64,000 nucleotides of DNA from Pseudomonadota bacterium (GTDB lineage: Bacteria > Pseudomonadota > Alphaproteobacteria > UBA828). The translations under genes and the position numbers were made by a program. The notes under the pieces were generated by a model. It was not told the origin of the DNA. It saw only the letters and a program-made list of their open reading frames with translations, and did not search any database. The stretch is from contig JAQBTG010000015.1 of assembly GCA_027624955.1 (NCBI GenBank), forward strand, positions 1 to 64,000, in the 5' to 3' direction. Within the stretch, counting starts at the first letter, position 1. The number at the start of each line of letters is the position of its first letter. Of the stretch, positions 17,389 to 25,693 are shown in pieces.

Positions 17389-17955
17389 TCATCGCGCCGC
17401 CCGCAAGGCATTCAACAGTTTCTTTTCGAGATTGCGGCGTTCCGAAGTCTCGGCGCCCAATTCCGGCATTTCATCTGGAAGCTCGAATTTAGCCGGCTTT
17501 TCTTCGCCGAAAAATTCGGAGGGACCGTCGTCCAGGGTCGATTTAGCTCTGTCTTTGCGCCTACCAGAGTTTTGTCCGGACTGTTTGTGAGCATCGCCAG
17601 CGGGGTTATTTACGTTGGCAAATGAGGTCTGGCGAGAGCGCTTCGTCGGTCCGTCCAGGCGCTCGACCAAGCGAGAGCCGCGTTCGGACAGATAAGCCAA
17701 ATCATCATTTAGACGTTCCGCCTGATCAATCGAGGTGCGCAGCGTCGCACCCGCTTCTTCGGCATTGGTCTTCAGAACGGTGATGCCATTCTCGGCGCGC
17801 GACGTGGCCAAATTCAGCTCGGCGATCAGAGTCGCCAACTCGCTCTGATTTTTCCTCAGATCCCTGAGGCGGCGGTTTAGAACTACGCACCAAGCAATGG
17901 TCGTCACCAACAGGATCACAATGACAATATCGAGGAGAAAATCGAAATTCATCAT
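17389..17955 (-). CDS. DUF6468 family protein, PflI-like
   Basis: 188 residues: one N-terminal membrane helix (FLLDIVIVILLVTTIAWCVV), a conserved charged coiled region (RRLRDLRKNQSELATLIAEL) and a low-complexity charged tail with a short conserved end (LEKKLLNALRAAR). From memory, DUF6468 includes Caulobacter PflI, a bitopic protein that helps place the flagellum and lies near fliL-fliM; I cannot verify this here. Its start overlaps the fliM stop by ATGA, so it is translated with fliM. Confidence 0.72.
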   Translation of the reverse strand: MMNFDFLLDIVIVILLVTTIAWCVVLNRRLRDLRKNQSELATLIAELNLATSRAENGITVLKTNAEEAGATLRTSIDQAERLNDDLAYLSERGSRLVERLDGPTKRSRQTSFANVNNPAGDAHKQSGQNSGRRKDRAKSTLDDGPSEFFGEEKPAKFELPDEMPELGAETSERRNLEKKLLNALRAAR

Positions 17956-19085
17956 GTCGGCAACCGGTCTGCAATATCACTGTCGACCCGGACGGCCACA
18001 TTATCGGCAAGCCGACCCATAAATCCGTGCAGCATATGGAGATTGCCGCAGCGTAGCTTTACTGAACTCTCTGGCGTAGCCGATAGCATCAGCGTATCGC
18101 CGAGTTTTAACTCGGCAATTGTGCCCAAACTCATGATCTGCTCGTCGAGCACGGCTTCGATTTCAATGTCGGTGTCGAACATTTGCTCGGCCAGATGGGA
18201 TTCCCATATCGCGTCGCGGCCGAATTTCTCACCCATGAACATTTGCAGCAGCAGGTCACGCACTGGCTCCAACGTCGCATAGGGCAATAGCGTTTCGATC
18301 TTGCCGCCACGGTCTTCCATGTCGATCCGGCAGCGGATCAAAATCGCCGCGTTGGCCGGCCGCGCAATAGTGGCGAAGCGCGGATTGGTCTCGAGCCGGT
18401 CGAAGATGAAATTGACCGGGCTCAGCGGCTCGAAAGCGACGCTCATGTCAGCCAATACGACGTTCAACATGCGTTCGACCAGATTGCGCTCTATCGTGGT
18501 GTAAGGCCGCCCTTCAATACGCATCGGCGCCGTTCCCCGGCGACCGCCAAGGAGCACGTCGACCACTGAATAGATCAGCGAACTATCGACCGTCATCAGG
18601 CCGTAATTGTCCCATTCATGAGCGTTGAAAACCGCCAACATCGCGGGCAACGGAATCGAATTCAAATAATCGCCGAAGCGTATCGAGGTAATATTCTCGA
18701 GCGTGACTTCAACATTGTCCGAAGTGAAATTGCGCAGGCTCGTCGTGAGCAGGCGAACCAGTCGATCGTACACGACCTCAAGCATCGGCAAGCGCTCATA
18801 GGATATGAGCGTGCTGTTGAGAATCGCTTGAATGCCACTCTTGTCGGCGCGTTCGGTGCCGGAGTCAAAACCGAGCAGATTGTCGATTTCGTTCTGATTC
18901 AATACCCGCGTTGAGGATTCGGCCTGGCCGCCGGCGCCGTCTTCGGCCTCAATACCCCAGCCTGGGTCGGACGCGAGATCATCTTCCGAGGATTCGAGCA
19001 TCGATTCCCAATCGGCAGCGCCGTCGGCTTCGTCAGAAGACGTGGCGGCTTTCTCTTCTTCAGCTGTTTCGGTCGCATCAGACAT
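17952..19085 (-). CDS. fliM: Flagellar motor switch protein FliM
   Basis: 377 residues. The FliM N-terminal CheY-binding motif is present as VLNQNEIDNLLG, but it lies about 60 residues in, behind an acidic extension rich in Glu, Asp and Ala. The middle domain (FTSDNVEVTLENITSIRFGD, then FIFDRLETNPRF) and the C-terminal SPOA domain (LKLGDTLMLSATPESSVKLR) are complete. FliM forms the C-ring that reverses rotation on binding phospho-CheY. The start overlaps the fliL stop (TAATG) and the end overlaps the pflI-like start. The long acidic leader is unusual compared with enterobacterial FliM. Confidence 0.96.
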   Translation of the reverse strand: MSDATETAEEEKAATSSDEADGAADWESMLESSEDDLASDPGWGIEAEDGAGGQAESSTRVLNQNEIDNLLGFDSGTERADKSGIQAILNSTLISYERLPMLEVVYDRLVRLLTTSLRNFTSDNVEVTLENITSIRFGDYLNSIPLPAMLAVFNAHEWDNYGLMTVDSSLIYSVVDVLLGGRRGTAPMRIEGRPYTTIERNLVERMLNVVLADMSVAFEPLSPVNFIFDRLETNPRFATIARPANAAILIRCRIDMEDRGGKIETLLPYATLEPVRDLLLQMFMGEKFGRDAIWESHLAEQMFDTDIEIEAVLDEQIMSLGTIAELKLGDTLMLSATPESSVKLRCGNLHMLHGFMGRLADNVAVRVDSDIADRLPT

Positions 19086-19606
19086 TATTGAACTAGCATC
19101 TCCCTAAATAGGACGTCGCTGACCGTCGCCGGCTCGATCGCCTTGTTGACGCGGCCAAGCAGCTCCTCTTTCAGGCGATATACGCCGGCGGAGCCGCTGA
19201 TGTCTTCGGTTCTGAGTTCGCGCAGATAGACCTGGAAGCGATCGACGATGCGCGGCAGCAGCTTCTCCAGTTCCGGAATCATTTTCTCGTCGTGGATTTC
19301 CAAACTGACGGACAATTTTAAGTAGCGCGGCTGCTTGCCCTGCGTGTTGAGGTTTACCAGCAGGTCCGGCAAATCATAGTAGAAGGACTCAGTTGGATGC
19401 GCAGGGACGCCCTCGGATTCGACTTGCTTCTCCGCTGCCCCATCCCCTTCCAACATCGGCAGGCCCATCATCACAGCGACGACCAGGACGGCGGGCAGCA
19501 CCAGGAACAAGAATAACTTCTTGCCGCTGAACCGCCGCGCGCGCGCGCCTTTGGATGTGGCGCCTGGTTCATCGGCGGCCGTCTCGTCGGCCGAAACATC
19601 GGTCAT
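19085..19606 (-). CDS. fliL: Flagellar basal body-associated protein FliL
   Basis: 173 residues. A basic cytoplasmic leader is followed by one membrane helix (KLFLFLVLPAVLVVAVMMGL) and a periplasmic domain with the FliL pattern YYDLPDLLVNLNTQGKQPRY and LKLSVSLEIHDEKMIPELEK. FliL surrounds the stator units at the basal body. It is the first gene of the minus-strand operon fliL-fliM-pflI-like-motE-like-TPR and is divergent from flgF. A TTAACCAT half-site on its strand lies about 90 bp upstream. Confidence 0.95.
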   Translation of the reverse strand: MTDVSADETAADEPGATSKGARARRFSGKKLFLFLVLPAVLVVAVMMGLPMLEGDGAAEKQVESEGVPAHPTESFYYDLPDLLVNLNTQGKQPRYLKLSVSLEIHDEKMIPELEKLLPRIVDRFQVYLRELRTEDISGSAGVYRLKEELLGRVNKAIEPATVSDVLFREMLVQ

Positions 19607-19693
19607 CGGATCGATCCTCCACTAAATCGTCGGACGCCAAGCCAGCAATTCGCCAACTCGCCATTGAGATTACGAGGTCAATGTAGCGGGCGA

Positions 19694-19701
19694 ATGGTTA
19701 A
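19694..19701 (-). promoter_or_regulatory. Possible CtrA half-site upstream of fliL
   Basis: Read on the minus strand this is TTAACCAT, the 8-bp form of the CtrA motif described in rhizobia, about 90 bp upstream of fliL. No second TTAA follows at the N7 spacing. It is a short match and could be chance. Confidence 0.35.
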
Positions 19702-19766
19702 GAAGTTGTTGAGCAACGGTCTCAGTGAGGGGTTGCCCCGCCCGGAGAGCGAAGAGGACGGATCTT

Positions 19767-19785
19767 CCCGGCAATCTCTGCCGGG
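19767..19785. promoter_or_regulatory. FlbD/ftr-like dyad enhancer upstream of flgF
   Basis: A perfect 7-bp dyad, CCCGGCA-N5-TGCCGGG. Its form and position resemble the ftr enhancer elements bound by the sigma-54 activator FlbD in Caulobacter. It lies 71 bp upstream of the sigma-54 promoter at 19857. A second dyad of the same design sits at the same distance before the flgI promoter. The 308-bp gap between fliL and flgF otherwise holds only the promoter and an ungrouped AT-rich stretch. Confidence 0.65.
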
Positions 19786-19855
19786 CGGCGCAAATGAACC
19801 ATCAATCGGCGCGCCAATTATTCTTCAAGACATTGATATTATACGGTTATTTCAG

Positions 19856-19872
19856 TTGGCACGCGGCCTGCA
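19856..19872 (+). promoter_or_regulatory. Sigma-54 promoter of flgF
   Basis: TTGGCACGCGGCCTGCA matches the -24/-12 consensus TGGCACG-N4-TTGCW with one difference in the -12 box (CTGCA). It lies 42 bp before the flgF ATG and is preceded by the dyad at 19767. This is the expected class for middle or late flagellar operons in alphaproteobacteria. Confidence 0.75.
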
Positions 19873-19914
19873 TACAAGCTGTTAGGCGTCAACAATCAAA
19901 ATCGGATCGGATAC

Positions 19915-20643
19915 ATGACAAGCGCCGTATATATTTCAACGTCGAAACAGATGGTTCTGCGCAAGCAAATGGAAGCCATCGCTCAGAATCTCGCCAACAT
20001 CACCACACCCGCGTTTAAGAGCGAGCGCGTAACTTTTAAGGAATATCTTCTGCCGGGCCCGGACGGTAACCCGATCAGCTATGTGGCGGAGGACAAAATA
20101 CAGCGCAATATGAGCCCCGGCAGCTACACCAACACCGGCAACGACCTTGATATTGCCGTCAGTGGCCCCGGTTGGTTCACTGTCAAAGCCGACGAGGAGG
20201 GCGAGCTTTATACTCGCAGAGGCCACCTCAAACTGGATGAAGACCGGACGCTGGTCACCGCATCGGGTGAGCCAATCATGTCCGATGGCGACAGCGAGAT
20301 CATCCTAGAAGACGGCGATGGCGTGATCACGATCAGCAATGACGGCACGGTGTCCGCCGAGTCTGGCGTCCTCGGCCGCATCAAGATCGTGACATTTGAG
20401 AATGAGCGCGCTCTGCAAAAGGCGGCCAGCGGCCTCTTTACCACCGAGGAAACGCCGACAGAATTACCATCGGAAGAGACCCGCATCCAACAAGGTGTGC
20501 TGGAAACCTCGAACGTCAACCCGATCCTCGAAATGACACGGATGATCGATGTTCTTCGTTCCTATCAAGGCACCCAGAAATTGACCCAAACCGACCATGA
20601 CCTGCAGCTCCGCGCCGTGCGTGACATTGCAGCCGTCGGCTAG
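19915..20643 (+). CDS. flgF: Flagellar proximal rod protein FlgF
   Basis: 242 residues. The N-terminus has the rod/hook family block (QMEAIAQNLANITTPAFKSE), a central FlgE/F/G domain (LDIAVSGPGWFTVKADEEGE, LYTRRGHLKLDEDRTLVTAS) and the C-terminal block (GVLETSNVNPILEMTRMIDV, LRSYQGTQKL). It is intact. FlgF joins the proximal rod to the distal rod made by FlgG. It is the first gene of the run flgF-flgG-flgA-flgH under a sigma-54 promoter. Confidence 0.96.
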   Translation: MTSAVYISTSKQMVLRKQMEAIAQNLANITTPAFKSERVTFKEYLLPGPDGNPISYVAEDKIQRNMSPGSYTNTGNDLDIAVSGPGWFTVKADEEGELYTRRGHLKLDEDRTLVTASGEPIMSDGDSEIILEDGDGVITISNDGTVSAESGVLGRIKIVTFENERALQKAASGLFTTEETPTELPSEETRIQQGVLETSNVNPILEMTRMIDVLRSYQGTQKLTQTDHDLQLRAVRDIAAVG

Positions 20644-20660
20644 ATTGAGGATTGTAAACC

Positions 20661-21446
20661 ATGCGTTCATTAAGTGTCGCCGCGACCGGCATGTTGGCTC
20701 AGCAGCTAAATGTGGAAGTCATTTCCAACAATATTGCCAACATGAACACCACGGCGTTCAAGCGTCAGCGCCCAGAATTTCAGGATCTGCTGTACCAGAA
20801 CGTGCGCCAGATCGGCTCCCAGTCTTCTGACTCCGGCACCATCTTGCCAAGTGGCGTGCAATTGGGTTCCGGCGTGAAGACCGCATCCGTGTACCGGATC
20901 ACCGAGCAAGGTGATCTGGTGCAGAGCGGCAACACCCTCGACGTGGCGATTCAGGGCCGTGGCTGGTTCAAGATCGAAATGCCGAACCGCGATCAGGCGT
21001 TCACCCGAGCCGGCTCGTTTTCACGCAGCGCTCAAGGCCAGGTCGTCACGGTGGATGGCTATGTGGTGAGCCCGGGTATCAACATTCCGCCCGATTCGAC
21101 CGGCATAACAGTCAATGAATCTGGCCAGGTACAGGTGAAGATCGCTGGGCAAGTTACGCCGCAAAATGTCGGCTAGTTCGAGCTCAACGTGTTTCCCAAT
21201 GATTCGGGTCTCGAAGGCATCGGCGACAATTTGTTTCTCGAGACACCGGCGTCCGGCGCCGCCGTCGTCGGCATTGCTGGCGCTTCGGGCTTCGGCTCGC
21301 TGCTGCAGGGCTTTCTGGAGACCTCCAACGTCAACGCGGTGGCTGAAATCACTTCGCTGATTACGGCGCAACGCGCCTACGAACTTAATTCCAAGGTCAT
21401 CACCACATCGGACGAGATGATGGCCGCCGTCAATCAGATGCGTTAG
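20661..21446 (+). pseudogene. flgG: Distal rod protein FlgG, interrupted by an in-frame TAG
   Basis: Read through one stop, this frame gives 261 positions, the normal length of FlgG. It carries both family ends (SLSVAATGMLAQQLNVEVIS at the start; VNAVAEITSLITAQRAYELN and the final VNQMR). The stop is TAG at 21174-21176, inside the conserved stretch TPQNVG*FELNVF, where relatives have Gln; a single C-to-T change (CAG to TAG) explains it. No indel is needed and the downstream part has no new start that would give a functional protein. A 171-residue product would lack the C-terminal helix that packs in the rod. Alternatives are suppression or read-through, or an assembly or sequencing error. Confidence 0.9.
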
Positions 21447-21462
21447 GACGGAGAAATCAACT

Positions 21463-22428
21463 ATGAAAACACGAAATTCAGCTTATTTCATTCTATCGTT
21501 GGCATTGTCCGCGCTGTTGTTGCTGCTGGCAACAAACGGTGCCAACGCGGCGCAGCTTCGCCAAAGCGCTGCTGTCAGCGCAAATGTTGTGACGCTCGGC
21601 GATATATTCTCAAACCTCAACGGCGCCGCCGACACGATTGTCATGCGCGCACCAAATCCCGGCAAGAGTCTGATGCTGTCGACGGCCAAGCTGCGGCAGA
21701 TGGCGACGACCGAAGGCATTTCCTGGACACCACAGTTTGGTGATGAAACGCTGCGCATCGACCGCCTCAGTGACATCATCGGTCGCGAGGAAATTTATGC
21801 CGCTTTGATGGAGACTACCGCCCGGGACGGGTTTGGCGAAGCTTACGAGATAGAATTATCGAGCCATATCGCACCGATCCATGTCGCGTACGGCGGCGCA
21901 GCGGCGGTAGAGGTCATCAGCTTTGATACCGATGCCAGACGAACGAGATTTCGCGCCACAATCGCGGCGCCAGCCAATGACCCGTCTGCCCGTCACTTAC
22001 GTGTGAGCGGTCGGATATTTCGAACCGAGCTTCTGCCGGTCGTGAATCGCCGCATCGACAGCGGTGAAACAATCAGGAAAGCCGATGTGGCGTGGCGCCG
22101 TTTGCGCATTTCCGCGATCGGCAACGGCACCGTCTCCAGTATGGAAGAGCTTGTCGGCATGAACACCCGGCGGCCACTCCAGGCGGACGCGGCAGTGCGC
22201 CGGGCCGACCTAAGGACGCCAATACTGATCGCCAAAGGAAGCTCGGTAAAAATGGTTTATCGCAACCGCGGCCTTCTGCTGATTGCGCTCGGCCGTGCCG
22301 TCGAGGACGGCGCCGCCGGCCAGGAAATGCGCATCATGAATATGCAAAGCAAGTCGATCGTCCTGGCCAAGGCAATTGGCCCGGATACCGTCGCCGTCTC
22401 GCAAAACGGCCTTATCGGCATCAATTGA
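21463..22428 (+). CDS. flgA: Flagellar P-ring assembly chaperone FlgA
   Basis: 321 residues with a clear signal peptide (YFILSLALSALLLLLATNGANA) and the C-terminal SAF-type domain (VVNRRIDSGETIRKADVAWR, MNTRRPLQADAAVRRADL). The end, QSKSIVLAKAIGPDTVAVSQ, is typical of FlgA. It works in the periplasm to help FlgI form the P ring. It is intact and follows flgG by 16 bp in the same operon. Confidence 0.95.
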   Translation: MKTRNSAYFILSLALSALLLLLATNGANAAQLRQSAAVSANVVTLGDIFSNLNGAADTIVMRAPNPGKSLMLSTAKLRQMATTEGISWTPQFGDETLRIDRLSDIIGREEIYAALMETTARDGFGEAYEIELSSHIAPIHVAYGGAAAVEVISFDTDARRTRFRATIAAPANDPSARHLRVSGRIFRTELLPVVNRRIDSGETIRKADVAWRRLRISAIGNGTVSSMEELVGMNTRRPLQADAAVRRADLRTPILIAKGSSVKMVYRNRGLLLIALGRAVEDGAAGQEMRIMNMQSKSIVLAKAIGPDTVAVSQNGLIGIN

Positions 22429-22439
22429 AGGAATGGGTG

Positions 22440-23201
22440 ATGAAACGTTCGAGCAATAGATCGATGTACCGATTTGGCTGCCTTGTCGCAGCCGCCGCCC
22501 TCCTCGCTGGCTGTAGCACCATCGAACGCCTTAGCCAGGTCGGAGAAACGCCGAGATTGACGCCGATTGAAAATCCCGTCCGTGACGCAAACTATGAGCC
22601 GGTCACGCTGCCGATGCCGCGGGTGCAACAAGCCTCCTATCGGCCGAACTCGCTGTGGCGAACCGGCGCCAAAGCGTTCTTCAAGGATCAGCGCGCCTCC
22701 ACCGTCGGCGATATCGTCACCGTAAATATCGCCATCAACGATAACGCAACACTCAACAACAGAACCGAACAGAACCGCACCAACGATGAAGACAATGACA
22801 TCACCAAACTGCTCGGCTTTGAGAGCAGCCTGGATGTGCTCCTACCCGAGGCGGTCACGCCGGGAGATCTAGCCGATATCAATTCGACAAAATCGACAAC
22901 AGGAGATGGCACCGTCGTCCGCGACGAGGTGATCACGCTGACGGTCGCCGGCATCGTCACCCAAGTTCTACCCAACGGAAACCTGGTTCTGCGCGGCCGC
23001 CAGGAAATGCGAGTTAACTTTGAGGTGCGTGAACTGTGGATAACCGGCGTGGTGCGGCCGGAGGATATCAGCTCCACCAACACCATCGACTACAGCAAAA
23101 TGGCCGAAGCGCGCGTGGTTTATGGCGGCCGCGGTGTGCTGACCGATATGCAGCAGCCGCGTTACGGTGTGCAGCTATTCGATATTATCTACCCGTTCTA
23201 G
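22440..23201 (+). CDS. flgH: Flagellar L-ring lipoprotein FlgH
   Basis: 253 residues, starting at the ATG at 22440 after AAGGAATGGGTG. The signal peptide ends in a lipobox (AAALLAGC), with Cys as the lipidated residue. The FlgH domain is complete: VGDIVTVNIAINDNATLNNR, a linker ending TKSTTGDGTVVRDE, LPNGNLVLRGRQEMRVNFE and the final LFDIIYPF. FlgH forms the outer-membrane L ring. It ends at a dyad terminator shared with the convergent dksA. Confidence 0.96.
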   Translation: MKRSSNRSMYRFGCLVAAAALLAGCSTIERLSQVGETPRLTPIENPVRDANYEPVTLPMPRVQQASYRPNSLWRTGAKAFFKDQRASTVGDIVTVNIAINDNATLNNRTEQNRTNDEDNDITKLLGFESSLDVLLPEAVTPGDLADINSTKSTTGDGTVVRDEVITLTVAGIVTQVLPNGNLVLRGRQEMRVNFEVRELWITGVVRPEDISSTNTIDYSKMAEARVVYGGRGVLTDMQQPRYGVQLFDIIYPF

Positions 23202-23225
23202 AAAACCGCGCCGTAGCCAAAACAA

Positions 23226-23257
23226 AACCGGCCCGCGATTAAATTCGGGGGCCGGTT
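23226..23257. terminator. Bidirectional terminator between flgH and dksA
   Basis: AACCGGCCC and GGGCCGGTT form a perfect 9-bp stem around a 14-base loop, with A-rich sequence on the left and a weak T run on the right. It sits between the convergent ends of flgH and dksA, where a two-way terminator is expected. Confidence 0.7.
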
Positions 23258-23292
23258 ACTGTTTGACCGATCGGGCGCATCGACACCAGACG

Positions 23293-23721
23293 CTAATCGT
23301 CGCGGTGGGTTTTTTCGTGGCGCTCGTGCATTTCCTGCGCCTCGATAGTGAGAGTCGCGATGGGACGCGCCTCGAGGCGTTTGATGCTGATCGGCTCCTG
23401 TGTTTCTTCGCAATAGCCGTAGGTGTTGTTGTCGATGCGCTGAATTGCAGATTCGATCTTGGAGATCAGTTTGCGCGCCCGTTCGCGGGTTCTGAGTTCC
23501 ACGGAGCGCTCCGTTTCTGACGCCGCGCGATCGGCCAAATCCGCTTCCTGAAGGGTTTCGGTCTTCAGTTTTTCGAGTGTCGTTCCGGTGTCCTCAAGTA
23601 TCTCAGTTTTCCAATCCAGGAGTTTCTGGTGGAAGTACTTCTTCATCACCGGACTCATGAACGCTTCGCTCTTTGTCGGTTTGTAGCTCTTTGGAACAGT
23701 TACGGTTTTCTTACGCGCCAC
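23293..23721 (-). CDS. dksA: DksA/TraR family transcription factor with a one-cysteine finger
   Basis: 142 residues from the GTG at 23721 (MARKKTVTVPKSYKPTKSEA, with lysine-rich start). The coiled-coil core (LLDWKTEILEDTGTTLEKLK and ETERSVELRTRERARKLI) and tip are typical of DksA, which binds the RNA polymerase secondary channel with ppGpp. The C-terminal finger reads YGYCEETQEPISIKRLEARP and keeps only one of the four zinc cysteines. That is the pattern of alphaproteobacterial DksA, which does not need zinc. It is convergent with flgH and upstream of fliX on the opposite strand. Confidence 0.92.
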   Translation of the reverse strand: MARKKTVTVPKSYKPTKSEAFMSPVMKKYFHQKLLDWKTEILEDTGTTLEKLKTETLQEADLADRAASETERSVELRTRERARKLISKIESAIQRIDNNTYGYCEETQEPISIKRLEARPIATLTIEAQEMHERHEKTHRDD

Positions 23722-23873
23722 GGTATTCGACTCATCCCTAATCAAAGCGTCCTGACGGGCGCGGAGTATAGGAATCCGAGGGCCACTCCACAAGATACTG
23801 TTGTCGATTCAGTAAATCTTCCGGGCAGAGATTTTTTATTGTGTTACTTCAAATAGTTAGATGGAGAAATTAA

Positions 23874-24293
23874 CTACGCGCCACGGTCATATTTGGCGAT
23901 TTCGACGCGTGCGCGCAAATCGATCTCATCCAAAATGGCACGAAGACGAGGATCGGCCGTCTCGGAGCGCGTGGCATTCAGTTCTGTGGTGAGGCGTTGC
24001 AGGGTTTGGCGCGGGATTCCGCCGCCCAGCAAACCAAGGCGAATCCTGTCGAGATGCTGCAAAATATTCACGCCGCGGGAAAATTCTTTTGCGCCGCGCT
24101 CGGTTGAATCAGCAATATCCTGCAGCGCCAGCATGGCGGAAATTGGCACTGACGGCGAGCTGCCGCTAGCCACCGGCGCCGCTGCCGCAGCCGGGGTGCC
24201 CTGTGGTGAAAAGGAATCTCCGAATTTCGATTCCGCGCGCCGTCCGCGTTTCGTCGAGGACGCGCGGGACGGTCCGACTGAAGGAATTCGCAT
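23874..24293 (-). CDS. fliX: Flagellar assembly regulator FliX
   Basis: 139 residues with a disordered N-terminal half (Ala/Pro/Ser-rich) and a conserved C-terminal helical domain: ISAMLALQDIADSTERGAKE, LQHLDRIRLGLLGGGI and LRAILDEIDLRARVEIAKYD. FliX is an alphaproteobacterial protein that couples early basal-body assembly to activation of FlbD and sigma-54 promoters. It is divergent from flgI, as in Caulobacter. The dyads and sigma-54 promoters nearby fit its partner FlbD acting at this locus, though flbD itself is not in the window. Confidence 0.9.
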   Translation of the reverse strand: MRIPSVGPSRASSTKRGRRAESKFGDSFSPQGTPAAAAAPVASGSSPSVPISAMLALQDIADSTERGAKEFSRGVNILQHLDRIRLGLLGGGIPRQTLQRLTTELNATRSETADPRLRAILDEIDLRARVEIAKYDRGA

Positions 24294-24341
24294 TTCGGCC
24301 CCTAAACAAGTTTTGCCGCGTTTAGTTTGCGGCCTCTAGGG

Positions 24342-24356
24342 TTAACAGGGCGTAAA
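24342..24356. promoter_or_regulatory. CtrA-like box in the fliX/flgI intergenic region
   Basis: TTAACAGGGCGTAAA is TTAA-N7-TAAA, one base from the full CtrA motif. It lies 49 bp upstream of fliX and 190 bp upstream of flgI, so it more likely serves fliX. Confidence 0.5.
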
Positions 24357-24389
24357 CAGCGCTGCACGCCTGGGCAGAATATTCCGCGG

Positions 24390-24408
24390 CCCGGCATGGA
24401 TTGCCGCG
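24390..24408. promoter_or_regulatory. FlbD/ftr-like dyad enhancer upstream of flgI
   Basis: CCCGGCA-N5-TGCCGCG, the same dyad as at 19767 with one mismatch in the right arm. Exactly 71 bases separate its end from the TGG of the sigma-54 promoter at 24480, the same as at flgF. An extra half-site CCCGGCA lies at 24467-24473, right beside the promoter. Confidence 0.62.
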
Positions 24409-24479
24409 TCGCGCCGCCGGGCCCCGCCGCGCTCAAATTTAACTCTATTTTTTCAAATACTTACCGCCCGGCATGGCGA

Positions 24480-24495
24480 TGGCACGGCATTCGCA
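24480..24495 (+). promoter_or_regulatory. Sigma-54 promoter of flgI
   Basis: TGGCACG-GCAT-TCGCA fits TGGCACG-N4-TTGCW with a single change in the -12 box. It lies 52 bp before the flgI ATG, within the 254-bp fliX/flgI intergenic region. Confidence 0.72.
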
Positions 24496-24547
24496 TCGCT
24501 AGGTGAAAGTAATGCAATAGCGCGAACCGTTGGACCAGAGAAATTAG

Positions 24548-25693
24548 ATGAAACAGTGCCACAACCGGGTCTTCGCCTCTTTCATATCCGTATTTGCGGC
24601 GGGCGTTATTCTGTTGATGCTTTCTGCACAGCCGTCCGAGGCCCGTTCGAGAATCAAGGATATCACCGATTTCGAGGGCATTCGCGCCAACTTGTTGATC
24701 GGGTATGGCCTAGTGGTTGGCCTCAACGGTTCTGGCGACCGTTTGACGAACTCTATTTTCACTCAACAAAGCCTGGTCAGCATGTTGGAGCGCCTTGGCG
24801 TCAACACGCGAGGCACCACACTGACGACACAAAATGTTGCGGCGGTCATGGTTACGGCAACAATGTCGGCATTTTCCCGGCATGGCACACGTATCGATGT
24901 CACCGTCAGCACGATGGGTGACGCCACCAATCTACTCGGCGGCACCCTGCTGGTGACGCCACTCTTAGGCGCCGACGGCGAGGTCTATGCCGTGGCTCAG
25001 GGGCAGTTGGCGGTTGGCGGCTTTACCGCGCAGGGCGCGTCCGGCACCACAATCACGAGAGGCGTGCCGACCAGCGGCCGCATTTCAAGTGGCGCCATCA
25101 TCGAACGTGAAATCGAGTTCAAACTGGCTGCAATGAAGAACGTCAACATCGCGCTGCGCAACCCTGACTTCACCACGGCTCAACGCATCGCTGCGTCGAT
25201 CAACACCCGCCTTGGCAGTAATTTTGCTGCGCTGGTCGATCCGGGAACTGTGGCGCTTCGTGTTCCCAACGCTTATCAGGGACGCGTCGCCGAGTTGCTC
25301 ACCCATATCGAACAGCTCATGGTCGAACCGGATATGCCCGCGCGGGTAGTCATCGACGAGACCACTGGCGTCATCGTCATGGGCGAAAATGTGCGCATCA
25401 ATACGATCGCCATCGCACATGGTAATTTGACCATTCAGGTTTCCGAAACGCCGCAGGTCTCACAACCCGGCGCATTTTCACCCGCTGGTGCCGCCACCAC
25501 TACAGTTCAGCGTAGCGAAATCACTGTCGATGACGGCAGCGACAATAGCCTGACATTGGTGCAAGACGGCATCAACCTGCAGGACCTGGTGGCCGGTCTC
25601 AATTCGCTCGGCGTCGGCCCGCGCGACATGATGTCAATCCTCCAAGCGATCAAGGCAGCGGGCGCGCTGCAGGCAGAAATTCAGGTGCTGTGA
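24548..25693 (+). CDS. flgI: Flagellar P-ring protein FlgI
   Basis: 381 residues with a signal peptide (ISVFAAGVILLMLSAQPSEA) and the FlgI blocks RIKDITDFEGIRANLLIGYG, VVGLNGSGD, GGTLLVTPLLGADGEVYAVA and, at the end, VAGLNSLGVGPRDMMSILQA, IKAAGALQAEIQVL. It is complete. FlgI builds the periplasmic P ring around the rod. Its stop overlaps the start of the rod-binding gene (TGATG). Confidence 0.97.
   Translation: MKQCHNRVFASFISVFAAGVILLMLSAQPSEARSRIKDITDFEGIRANLLIGYGLVVGLNGSGDRLTNSIFTQQSLVSMLERLGVNTRGTTLTTQNVAAVMVTATMSAFSRHGTRIDVTVSTMGDATNLLGGTLLVTPLLGADGEVYAVAQGQLAVGGFTAQGASGTTITRGVPTSGRISSGAIIEREIEFKLAAMKNVNIALRNPDFTTAQRIAASINTRLGSNFAALVDPGTVALRVPNAYQGRVAELLTHIEQLMVEPDMPARVVIDETTGVIVMGENVRINTIAIAHGNLTIQVSETPQVSQPGAFSPAGAATTTVQRSEITVDDGSDNSLTLVQDGINLQDLVAGLNSLGVGPRDMMSILQAIKAAGALQAEIQVL

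Noticed and set aside
19640-19670. Minus-strand TGGCG/TTGC combinations considered as a fliL sigma-54 promoter
   Set aside because: Distances between -24 and -12 elements do not fit (11 bp expected).
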